Assembly (NCBI GenBank): GCA_029210585.1
Contig: JARGFP010000026.1
Coordinates: forward strand, 1-53,486
Reading direction: 5' to 3'
Origin: Bacteroidales bacterium
Lineage (GTDB): Bacteria; Bacteroidota; Bacteroidia; Bacteroidales; GCA-2748055
Length of the DNA: 53,486 bases
The position numbers and the translations under genes were made by a program. Shown one piece after another: positions 26,708 to 34,817 of this stretch. The notes under the pieces are model-generated. The model saw nothing but the letters and a program-made list of their open reading frames with translations, was not told the origin of the DNA and made no database searches. How positions within the stretch are numbered: position 1 is the first letter of the stretch; the number at the start of each line of letters is the position of its first letter.

Positions 26708-27637
26708 ATGAAAAGAACGATCATTTTCCTCAGCATCATCCTGGTTTCCTCCTTAACCATTGCACAATCAGGCTTTTCATACCAGGCTGTGTTACGCAAC
26801 GATGACGGATCACTCAGGGTCAATGAGCACCTCAACCTGATTGCAGAATTGATCCAGGATAATGTTGCCGTGTACACCGAAACCCACGCTGTGACCACGA
26901 ACGACTTTGGTGCATTCACCATTGTTATCGGCCAGGGTGCCAGCGGGCAAACCTACGCTCCATCGCTGCTCCTGAAAAACGATTCCACGGAATTGAACGA
27001 GACCATTCTCCGGGTTTCCGAAGACGGGGGGAAGGTTTTAAGTGAATCTGCCATTCTGGGCGTTCCTGTGGCCGAAGTGGCAAAAGTGGCGCTGAGCGCT
27101 CACATTGAATTTCCTGCCGGGGCGATCATCCCCTTTGCCGGACCAATAGAAAAAATACCGGTTGGCTGGCTGCTCTGCGACGGATCTGCCTACAACCAGG
27201 TGGATTATCCGCGCCTGTTTGAGGCAATCGGTACCTTCTGGGGAGGTCCTTCTCCCGAGATGTTCAATGTTCCCGACCTGAGGGGGGTATCCCTCCGGGG
27301 AGTCAGCGGTGCCAGCAACGACGGGTTCTCGGATTCTGACAGTGCACTGCGGGTCAGCCGCCATGCAGGCGGCGCATTCGGAAACAGCGTCGGGTCCTAC
27401 CAGCAGGATGCGATGCAAAATGTGACAGGAGTGGTGGGCGACTTCAATACCTATGCAGCCATTCATGGTAATACAACCGGCCCCTTTCGACAAACCTGGG
27501 TATATTCCAGTACCGGAATTGGCTCTGGATCGTCGGACAGTTACAACAGGGTTGACTTCGATCTGTCCAGGGTGGCAAGAACTTCCACAGAAACCCGTCC
27601 AAGAAATGCCTATGTGAATTTCATTGTGAAGTACTAG
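26708..27637 (+). CDS. Exported phage tail collar-domain protein
   Basis: 309 residues: signal peptide (MKRTIIFLSIILVSSLTIAQ), then an N-terminal module (GFSYQAVLRNDDGSLRVNEH to FGAFTIVIGQGAS) that recurs in the S74 protein at 37717. Residues 135-210 form a phage tail collar domain: PAGAIIPFAGPIEKIPVGWL, LCDGSAYNQVDYPRLFEAIG, FNVPDLRGVSLRG. The end (ETRPRNAYVNFIVKY) is the usual microcyclamide/tail-fibre tip ending. No T9SS tail. The giant T9SS protein starts 41 bp later, so both are probably cotranscribed. Likely a surface fibre or receptor-binding tip; there are no phage genes around it. Confidence 0.8.
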   Translation: MKRTIIFLSIILVSSLTIAQSGFSYQAVLRNDDGSLRVNEHLNLIAELIQDNVAVYTETHAVTTNDFGAFTIVIGQGASGQTYAPSLLLKNDSTELNETILRVSEDGGKVLSESAILGVPVAEVAKVALSAHIEFPAGAIIPFAGPIEKIPVGWLLCDGSAYNQVDYPRLFEAIGTFWGGPSPEMFNVPDLRGVSLRGVSGASNDGFSDSDSALRVSRHAGGAFGNSVGSYQQDAMQNVTGVVGDFNTYAAIHGNTTGPFRQTWVYSSTGIGSGSSDSYNRVDFDLSRVARTSTETRPRNAYVNFIVKY

Positions 27638-27678
27638 GCTGTATACAGTGGAGTACATTAATCTGAAACATCCCTGAA

Positions 27679-30600
27679 ATGAAACAGTTGCAATACATAC
27701 TGATCCTGGCCGGATGCATGCTGATCTCCACCGTTCACAGTCAGTCCTGGACCCCTTCCGCAATGGGATCCATGGGTCAGACCGATTCGGTGACCCTCAG
27801 TTATATTGCCGGACAGCCCTATGTGTCCTCCGGCAATGATGCCACAGGCCTGGCCAACCTGCTCCTGCTTCCCGAAGACACCCTGTTTTCCTATAAACTG
27901 GGGGAGATCCCTGAAAAGGTGGTGTACCATAACAGTACCTGCCGGTTCCGGTTTTACTGGGACAACCACCCCGATGCAAGCTATGCATACAACGTCTGGA
28001 ACAGGTACGACACTACCCTTATTCTCGATGCTGAAAAGCAATCGGCGGTGTTCGATTACACCCCACTGGTTAAAGATGTATCCGAATTCGAAGTCGAATT
28101 CCTGGGAATCGACGGCACCGATACACTCCGCCAGGTCGTGATGTTCAGCCCCGTTCCCGACATGAATCCCGAACAGGATATCATTGCCTACCTGCACAAT
28201 ATGGAATTCGCGGATACCATCCTGGTCAGGAAGACATGGACCACGGGCGGACCGATGAATTTCAACGGCGAAGACACCGTGGTCAGTATTGACATCATTG
28301 GGAAGCAGGTCATCTTCGACGCGGGAACCGTCCCCTTCACCTACCAGGGACTTTCCCGTTTGAAAGAACTGAACATCTATACGTCACGGCTCATTATACG
28401 TGACAGTGTTCCTCTTCCGCAGACGAAGGTGACCATCTATTGTGAGGAGCTGGTATTCGAGGACCATGACGATGTGATCTCGTGTATCAACACCACCCCG
28501 AGGACTCCGGAGCTGGCAGGCCACAACGGCCTGGATGCGTCCGATATGCACTGCTACAGCCGGACCATCGAGGCTCCCGGCAACCACCTGCGGTTGTACG
28601 TCAACGGAGGCCAGGGCAGCCCCTCCGTCATGGTACAGGGGACGGATGAATTCTCAGCACCAGGGGGCGGCGGTGACGGTGGAAATCTGTACGCCAATCT
28701 GAATATCCGGTCCATTGCAAACCTGGATGGCGGATGGCACGGAACGCCGACCGACTGGAAAAAGATGCCGCTCGGACCCCGGGGAGAGACCGGGAAGCAG
28801 TTCTTTGAAGACAACTGGTACAGCTGGCTGCATCCCCATGCGGTGCGGTTCATGCTGCAATATGCCCGTGAGTTGTATATCTACGGCCAGGAGTCGCTGG
28901 TCGATGAAACCTGCAAAAAGTATATCGGCCTGATCAGGTCCTACAAGCAAACCGATGACTGGGACAACGATACTGTGTCGGCACTGGACCTCGACCAGCT
29001 GTATTATTCGTTCAGTGCCCTCGAGGAACAGCTGAATGAAAACCTCGATTACTTCGGTAACCCGAAAGGATGGGCCCCGCTGCTCTCCTTCGAGGCCAAT
29101 CTTCAGAATTACCAGAACGAGATCGAGTTTGCCATACGGGTGCTGTACCTTGACTACTGGATGGCGTCAAAAGCACAAACACTTGAGCAGAAGCAGCAAA
29201 CCGCCGAACTGGTGAAGAATCAAGCCATCGACCAGATCACTTCCCTTCAGCAGGCTTACACCGAGGCATACGAGAAGTACATACCGTCGCTTCTCGAATT
29301 CAAGCAGATCTGCGCAAAACAGGATTCGCTGACCGTGTTGTACAATCAGCAGATCGACTGGCTTATCCAGGAAGCCAGGGACAATGTGGCCAACAGCTTC
29401 GAGGGCATCATGCGCAGGGTCGGGATGATCGTGGGACAGGTATGCAAATGCATTCCCGGTCCGGGCACACAGGTACTGGGATCCGCACTTCAGACGGCGG
29501 CGCAATTCGATTACGAGGATCCGCTGAGTATGGATAACTGGAGCCTTATTCATGAAACCCTCTCCGTGGCTGTGGATGAGTACAGCACGGTGGCTGAGAA
29601 TGCTTCCGGCCTGGCAGGCGGGATCAATCCCGCATCACTTGCAGCAGCAGGTGCCAAGCAGGGAGCGCATAACGCACAGGTGGTGCTGAATAACCTTTCA
29701 CCCGAAAACCTGAAGAAATTCGGGTCAACGCTGAAGAAGGTGACCATCCCCGATGACAAGGTCAAGGCTGAATTCAACCGCCTGAAAAAGGGATATCCCA
29801 TACTTGAGGTTTGGACCGATTCCGTTGAGTCCTATACGCTTAAAAAAGGAGAAGTGGCCCAGGTGATGGCGTTCAGCCAGCAAAAACTGAACAACATCCC
29901 GATGGAACTGACCAAGATGCTGCTGGTGTGCGATGCCATGGATGATATCCTGCTCAGCAGCGATAACATTTTGGATCCAAGAGCCATGACATACCTTCAC
30001 GAGATGAAGAAGACGGCCTGGGAACGCATGGTGCGTTATCACTACTACATGGCCAGGGCGTACCAGTACCGGTTCCTTGAACCCTACCCGCATCCCCTGA
30101 ATATGCAGCCCCTTTTCGAAAGTTTCGACACGCTGGCGACCTATGATGCCGATATTTCCCCTGCGCAGTATACTGCGTTGCTGCCTGTTTTCGAAAACCA
30201 GATCAGGGAGATCTCGGATGAGATCTATGCGCGCTTTAACAACGGTACATACAGCGAATTCAATGAGCCAATCACGTATACCCTGACCAAAAACCAGCTG
30301 AAGGAGTTAAATACAGAAGGGGAACTGAAGATCAACATCTGGAACGCCGGGAAGATCCCGAGGCAGTACGTGGATTGTCGTATTACAGATATATCCATTG
30401 TGCCGGAAAAGCTGAGGATAAGTCAGGATACAATTCTCAACGACGCTGCGCTGACCTTTATCATGGCGCACTCAGGGAACTCGGCCCTGATCCATCCCAC
30501 AACAGGGAAGCACTTCATGTTCAGTCAGTACAACGATGATGCGGCGCATTATTACCAGACGAGCAACATGAGCCCGCTGGGATGGGCAGAGAAGTACTTC

Positions 30601-31683
30601 TTCTACAACGGAGACCTGAGCACGATCCAGCGCAGCCTGGCCAGTGAATCACTGATCAGGAAAATCCTGGATGTGGCCAATGATGTGGACCTGATGATCT
30701 TTACCCGTCCGGCCGGATGGGCCGAGATCAAGCTGATCACGGATCTCAATCCCGGGGAACAGACCAACATGACGGCCAGCATCGACAGCTTGTCCCTGCT
30801 GATCAATATTGATTACAGGGCGACTACCCAGTTTTCAAACGTACTGGTGAACAGCTCAGATGATCTGCTTCCGCTGATCAAATGCAGCAAACCCGATCTG
30901 AACGGGAAGTCCTACGGATGGGGGAACTTCACACGAAGTTTCAGCAAAACGGCAGGACTGGTGATCTTTTCGGCCCCTGAAACATATGGAATCTATGTGT
31001 TCGACAAGTGGAAAGTTACGAACTCTTCAGGGACTGAAGATGTGTACCAGAACGATGTGGTTGTGAATACGGGAACCCATACCTGGATATCCGCCAATTA
31101 TAGGCTGAATGTTCCCGACATGCAGGTCACGGACACGATTTTTGTTGCCTGGGACCAGTCGTCGGCATCGATCACGGTTGAGAATAACAACCTTTGTGAT
31201 CACCTGCCCATGAAATGGTTCAGTACCTCCGAATGCGCATGGTTCACTATAAAAGAGGGGACGGACAAAGGTACCGAAGAGGGTACAATCTCGCTTACGA
31301 TGACGCAGAACCAGGAGGAGCAGAGGGAAGGAATCGTCCATGTCTTTGCCATGGACGCAGCAACGCCTCAACAGGATGTTGTGGTGATCCAGGAAAGCCG
31401 TCCTGTCGAGACCGATGAACGAAACATTGAAGATGAACTGAAGATCTACCCGAATCCGGCTGGTGATAAGTTGTACGTGGTACTACCCCCCCCACTGATA
31501 CATGAGGCGAAGACCATTACCATCAGCAGCCTGGATGGCCGTCTGCTCATGAGCCGGGACTTCAGCCATACCACGCAGCAACCTGTTGAACTGTCCCTGG
31601 AAACATTGCTCCCGGGAGCATATATCCTGGAGCTGCATGTCAACGGAGCCAACTGGCACAAAACATTTATCAGGAACCGATAA
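27679..31683 (+). CDS. Giant T9SS-secreted helical protein of unknown function
   Basis: 1334 residues. Signal peptide (MKQLQYILILAGCMLISTVH, SQ). Residues 30-290 are beta rich; about 310-335 are glycine rich (SAPGGGGDGGNLYANL); 370-570 are mostly long amphipathic helices (LEQKQQTAELVKNQAIDQIT); a hydrophobic stretch GMIVGQVCKCIPGPGTQVLG lies near 580, then an Ala/Gly-rich segment (AGGINPASLAAAGAKQGAHN) and more helices to about 800. A beta domain (IWNAGKIPRQYVDCRITDIS) follows. Residues 1150-1230 look like a BACON-type domain and 1250-1334 are a T9SS type A sorting domain (LKIYPNPAGDKLYVVL, LLPGAYILELHVNG). Helix bundle plus hydrophobic segment plus beta domain recalls pore-forming or Tc-toxin-like proteins, but this is inference only. 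Cotranscribed with the collar protein. Confidence 0.8.
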   Translation: MKQLQYILILAGCMLISTVHSQSWTPSAMGSMGQTDSVTLSYIAGQPYVSSGNDATGLANLLLLPEDTLFSYKLGEIPEKVVYHNSTCRFRFYWDNHPDASYAYNVWNRYDTTLILDAEKQSAVFDYTPLVKDVSEFEVEFLGIDGTDTLRQVVMFSPVPDMNPEQDIIAYLHNMEFADTILVRKTWTTGGPMNFNGEDTVVSIDIIGKQVIFDAGTVPFTYQGLSRLKELNIYTSRLIIRDSVPLPQTKVTIYCEELVFEDHDDVISCINTTPRTPELAGHNGLDASDMHCYSRTIEAPGNHLRLYVNGGQGSPSVMVQGTDEFSAPGGGGDGGNLYANLNIRSIANLDGGWHGTPTDWKKMPLGPRGETGKQFFEDNWYSWLHPHAVRFMLQYARELYIYGQESLVDETCKKYIGLIRSYKQTDDWDNDTVSALDLDQLYYSFSALEEQLNENLDYFGNPKGWAPLLSFEANLQNYQNEIEFAIRVLYLDYWMASKAQTLEQKQQTAELVKNQAIDQITSLQQAYTEAYEKYIPSLLEFKQICAKQDSLTVLYNQQIDWLIQEARDNVANSFEGIMRRVGMIVGQVCKCIPGPGTQVLGSALQTAAQFDYEDPLSMDNWSLIHETLSVAVDEYSTVAENASGLAGGINPASLAAAGAKQGAHNAQVVLNNLSPENLKKFGSTLKKVTIPDDKVKAEFNRLKKGYPILEVWTDSVESYTLKKGEVAQVMAFSQQKLNNIPMELTKMLLVCDAMDDILLSSDNILDPRAMTYLHEMKKTAWERMVRYHYYMARAYQYRFLEPYPHPLNMQPLFESFDTLATYDADISPAQYTALLPVFENQIREISDEIYARFNNGTYSEFNEPITYTLTKNQLKELNTEGELKINIWNAGKIPRQYVDCRITDISIVPEKLRISQDTILNDAALTFIMAHSGNSALIHPTTGKHFMFSQYNDDAAHYYQTSNMSPLGWAEKYFFYNGDLSTIQRSLASESLIRKILDVANDVDLMIFTRPAGWAEIKLITDLNPGEQTNMTASIDSLSLLINIDYRATTQFSNVLVNSSDDLLPLIKCSKPDLNGKSYGWGNFTRSFSKTAGLVIFSAPETYGIYVFDKWKVTNSSGTEDVYQNDVVVNTGTHTWISANYRLNVPDMQVTDTIFVAWDQSSASITVENNNLCDHLPMKWFSTSECAWFTIKEGTDKGTEEGTISLTMTQNQEEQREGIVHVFAMDAATPQQDVVVIQESRPVETDERNIEDELKIYPNPAGDKLYVVLPPPLIHEAKTITISSLDGRLLMSRDFSHTTQQPVELSLETLLPGAYILELHVNGANWHKTFIRNR

Positions 31684-31765
31684 TGCCGTAAGCCGTCAGA
31701 TGGACCCGCATCAATCAGGATTTATGATAATTAACATAGCACGAGCATCCTGTCACACCAGTTAC

Positions 31766-31983
31766 TCAAATTACCCTGTGCTTCCTGAAGGTAACAGACA
31801 TAAAGCCCAGGGCGATAATGGCACCCAGCAAATCTGCCATAATCCCATGCACAGGGAAGGATCGATGGTGTCGATAATATTGTACAGTGCATTGGCAAAC
31901 AGGGCCAGCATGGAAGGCATGGATAACTTAAGCAGCAATCCATTGATGTTTGCTGTTCCGAATTCCTCGTGTTTTGTAAACAT
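31766..31983 (-). pseudogene. MATE-family transporter remnant (N-terminus joined to C-terminus)
   Basis: From ATG at 31983 the product begins MFTKHEEFGTANINGLLLKL, then SMPSMLALFANALYNIIDTI, the first helix of MATE multidrug/Na+ antiporters. After about 40 codons the frame changes to PVHGIMADLLGAIIALGFMS followed by VTFRKHRVI and TGA at 31766, which is a MATE C-terminal helix and tail. Roughly 380 codons between them are missing, and the joint is out of frame. Non-functional. Confidence 0.75.
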
Positions 31984-32023
31984 GAAAACGGTTTAGGAAA
32001 GCAAAGCTAAAATAAAGCGGAAA

Positions 32024-32566
32024 TTAATCGGTTCCTTTTAATCTTTGAATTATCATATCATTGAAAGCTTCCAAATCTCCCGGATTCCTCGAGGTAATTA
32101 AATTTCCGTCCTCCACAACCGTTTCGTCCACCCAGGTTGCACCTGCATTCTGCAAATCTTTCCTGATCGAAAAAAACGATGTCATTGTTCTGTCTTCTGC
32201 CACCTCGGCTTCGATCAGCATTTGAGGTCCGTGACAAATCGCAGCAACGGGTTTGTTTTTTTCAAAAAAGGAACGTACAAACGCCACGGCTTTTTGATCC
32301 CTTCTCAGCTTGTCAGGATTGATCACTCCGCCTGGCAATACAAGTAACCCGTAATTGTTATCATCTGCCTCATCCAATGTGTGATCAACTGCAATCTTTT
32401 TGCTCCAGTTACCGTGATTCCACGCCGTGATTTCACCCTTTTCTGTTGAAATCACGTCCACCTGGATGCCTTCTTCTTTTAAGGCCTTCAATGGCTCAAA
32501 TAATTCTGACTCCTCAAAACCGTTGGTAGCCAGTATGGCTACATTTTTACTGTTCAAAATCTGCAT
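32024..32566 (-). CDS. DJ-1/PfpI family protein
   Basis: 180 residues, full length for PfpI-type proteins. The nucleophile Cys is in VAAICHGPQMLIE (AICHGPQ elbow), with the glutamate in NGFEESELFEPLKAL and a closing segment ITSRNPGDLEAFND. Members act as deglycases/glyoxalases or chaperones protecting against reactive carbonyls rather than general proteases. Cytoplasmic; a small hypothetical protein gene lies upstream on the same strand. Confidence 0.88.
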   Translation of the reverse strand: MQILNSKNVAILATNGFEESELFEPLKALKEEGIQVDVISTEKGEITAWNHGNWSKKIAVDHTLDEADDNNYGLLVLPGGVINPDKLRRDQKAVAFVRSFFEKNKPVAAICHGPQMLIEAEVAEDRTMTSFFSIRKDLQNAGATWVDETVVEDGNLITSRNPGDLEAFNDMIIQRLKGTD

Positions 32567-32657
32567 AATGTTGTTCTTTTATTGATGTGGGGCCTGAGCA
32601 TTCTAATGACATTCCGGACAGCTTACAGATTGAAAAGATTACTTTAGATGTAAGTTT

Positions 32658-32700
32658 TTCATGCATTCTGCTGCTGATCAACTTCATGCATTCTGCTGCT
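32658..32700. repeat. 18-bp direct repeat at the end of the small ORF
   Basis: TTCATGCATTCTGCTGCT occurs at 32658-32675 and 32683-32700, a 25-bp period. The right copy holds the last codons and stop of the gene at 32684-32998; the left copy repeats them downstream. Confidence 0.85.
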
Positions 32701-32998
32701 CTACTTTATTCATAAAGTCCGAGGTTACTTCTGAACCGTCTGCCCCGTTAGAATCAATTACAATCCCCTTTTCCCCCGACCTGGTCTGCACTGCATACAG
32801 GATCGAACTGTCTGCGGGGTTTGTCATGCCTTCAAACCGGTGGACCTCCTTCAGTATTACTTCGGCTGGTTCAAATTCCAGGTCTTTATTGTCAGATAAT
32901 TTGCCCGCGCTATTGACCTGGAAATTGATATTGTATCCTTTTTTCAGAAGCTGTTCGGTTGCGTCAGATAAAGTATCATACTTATTGTTGCTGTCCAT
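32684..32998 (-). CDS. Small conserved protein (often mislabelled phosphoribosylpyrophosphate synthetase)
   Basis: 104 residues: MDSNNKYDTLSDATEQLLKK, FEPAEVILKEVHRFEGMTNP, SSILYAVQTRSGEKGIVIDS. This pattern (YDTLSEA, HRFEGM-(S/T)-(D/N)P, LYA-GxKGxxxD) is a small Bacteroidota family of about 100 residues. Database names calling it a phosphoribosylpyrophosphate synthetase are not supported by its size or motifs. Function unknown. Its 3' end has been duplicated (see repeat at 32658-32700). Confidence 0.7.
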   Translation of the reverse strand: MDSNNKYDTLSDATEQLLKKGYNINFQVNSAGKLSDNKDLEFEPAEVILKEVHRFEGMTNPADSSILYAVQTRSGEKGIVIDSNGADGSEVTSDFMNKVEQQNA

Positions 32999-33332
32999 TA
33001 TATCTTTTTTTAATAATCCGCTTATACCTGCTTTTGCAGATCAAGCCCCCAGGCCTAAGTCCTGCACAAGCATCAAATACCCTTTCTTGGATATGCGTAC
33101 AAAACCCTGCCAAAAATCATCTTATACGTTGTTGCAGGCTCTATCTGCCTGGCGTCCAGTCAGATTCCAGTTAATGCTGCCAGGCAGGACGGTCAAATAC
33201 ATGTGCATTAATTTCCTCAGCATGCCTGTTAAATCCACAATACCCGGATCATTCCTTCTGTATCAATTCGGGGATTAAATGGCACTCCTCTCCTCAAAAA
33301 ATTGTAACTTACCCTTTCCAACAGCAGCCCCG
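32999..33332. other. Intergenic region without a recognised gene
   Basis: 334 bp between divergent genes. Contains an inverted repeat CTGCCTGGC (33145-33153) / GCCAGGCAG (33179-33187) with a 25-base loop. No convincing reading frame on either strand. Confidence 0.4.
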
Positions 33333-34796
33333 ATGCAAACCATAAAAATAATTTTCTTCCTTTTGTGCCTGTCAGGTGGCATCCGGGCGCAGGACTATCA
33401 AATGTTCTCCGGCGACCGGATCAGCTTTTTTGAATACCCGGATGGAGAGATCATCAGTGTACGCTTCGATTCGGTACATGACAATGATGCGGTTGAACTC
33501 TATCCACCTCCAAATATCCAGATCGCCTTTGAAACGGGCTGTGCCACGCCTTATGGAACCTCCTGGCTTGGCGAGAAGATCATCATCAGACCGGATGGTA
33601 CACACCTGTTCATTTCCGAATCATCCGATACGACCCGTATTCGTTCGCAGGCCTTGCCAGGCGTACCGTGGATCGCTTTCCGGAATTCAGCTTATGTAAT
33701 CTCGGCAACCGTGCTTTCAATGGAAGAAGCGTCTTTTCTTGGAATCACTGACACTGTAAAAAACATCGGGTTCCAGGCTTATGATCCTGAAATGAACGAA
33801 CTGGAGCATTTCATCAACGACCGGGTCATCTCCATCAGCAAGAATCACGGTGCAACCCGACTGGTTGGATTCAGTAACTTTCCGGAGCAAAGTGGCTTCC
33901 ATCCGCTTAATTTCTATTATGCTGCCAATCCGGAACTCTCCCTTGTTGGGATCACGGCTGAAGATCTGTCTGCCGGTATTCAGAATTTAACCTGGTTTGA
34001 GGTCTTTGATTTCTCCCCGGGGGATGAGATCCATATTATGAATGACCAGGTTGATATTGATGTTTCCTACAACTATAGCAAGATCAGGAAAACCATAAAA
34101 AAGTACCTGGACAGGAAAAAATTTCAAGATTCCATCGTTTACCGGGTTGAGGTCACCTGGAAGGAAAAAAGGGAGGCTTCCGGTGAGATCACCTATTTTC
34201 ACGATACCATCACGGAGGTGATTTACAGAAACGATGCCTTTGACCGTCTTCCCGGGGAACCCGTGATTGAATCATACAGGGCATACACGCATCTGATGTA
34301 CAAAGCGGAGCCGCTTGCAAAGGTAGATCCCGGGGGAGGTCTTGATATCTGGCCGACAGGCACTGATACCTGCTGGTCGTTTTGTTGCGTGGACGGATGT
34401 CTGATGGAAAGAAGATATGTAAAAGGCCTGGGTGGGCCCTATGGAAGTTGCTCCAACGCGTTTAGCTTTGGGGGCACAGACCTGTACTACGTATATTACA
34501 GGAAAGGAGCGACCACCTGGGGGGCGCCCATTGATTTTACAGCCATTGAGGAACAGTCATATGAGGATGAAATAAATGTATTTCCTAACCCGTCAGATGG
34601 ATTTGTACAAATATTTGCCCCAGGCAGAGAAATAAGCGCAGTTACAGTATTGAATCTCTGCGGGGAGATAATGATGGAAAAGCAGGTTCGTGCAAATGAA
34701 GGAAGCCTGGACCTCACTGCATTCCCCCCCGGGATCTATCTGCTGAATATACATTCAGGGGACCAGCGATACTTTACCCGGATCATTAAACAATGA
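33333..34796 (+). CDS. T9SS-sorted exported protein of unknown function
   Basis: The start at 33333 (MQTIKIIFFLLCLSGGIRAQ) gives a clean signal peptide; an upstream in-frame ATG at 33279 would bury it. The 487-residue product has a beta-rich body with no motif I know, a cysteine-rich stretch near residue 350 (CWSFCCVDGCLMERRY) that may be disulfide bonded, and a C-terminal T9SS domain (INVFPNPSDGFVQIF, VLNLCGEIMMEKQV, LTAFPPGIYLLNIHS). Cell-surface or released; ligand unknown. Confidence 0.8.
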   Translation: MQTIKIIFFLLCLSGGIRAQDYQMFSGDRISFFEYPDGEIISVRFDSVHDNDAVELYPPPNIQIAFETGCATPYGTSWLGEKIIIRPDGTHLFISESSDTTRIRSQALPGVPWIAFRNSAYVISATVLSMEEASFLGITDTVKNIGFQAYDPEMNELEHFINDRVISISKNHGATRLVGFSNFPEQSGFHPLNFYYAANPELSLVGITAEDLSAGIQNLTWFEVFDFSPGDEIHIMNDQVDIDVSYNYSKIRKTIKKYLDRKKFQDSIVYRVEVTWKEKREASGEITYFHDTITEVIYRNDAFDRLPGEPVIESYRAYTHLMYKAEPLAKVDPGGGLDIWPTGTDTCWSFCCVDGCLMERRYVKGLGGPYGSCSNAFSFGGTDLYYVYYRKGATTWGAPIDFTAIEEQSYEDEINVFPNPSDGFVQIFAPGREISAVTVLNLCGEIMMEKQVRANEGSLDLTAFPPGIYLLNIHSGDQRYFTRIIKQ

Positions 34797-34817
34797 GACC
34801 CTCCCCTCTGGGCCTGG

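Noticed and set aside
27038-28197. Two minus-strand frames (241 and 179 codons) across the collar and giant genes
   Set aside because: Antisense to genes with signal peptides and recognisable domains; no own start signals.
26708-31683. Remnant prophage
   Set aside because: Only the collar domain is phage-like; both proteins have Sec signal peptides and one has a T9SS tail, and there are no capsid, terminase, portal or lysis genes.
32661-33278. 205-codon plus-strand frame
   Set aside because: Opposite the small conserved gene and then non-coding sequence; composition is not protein-like.
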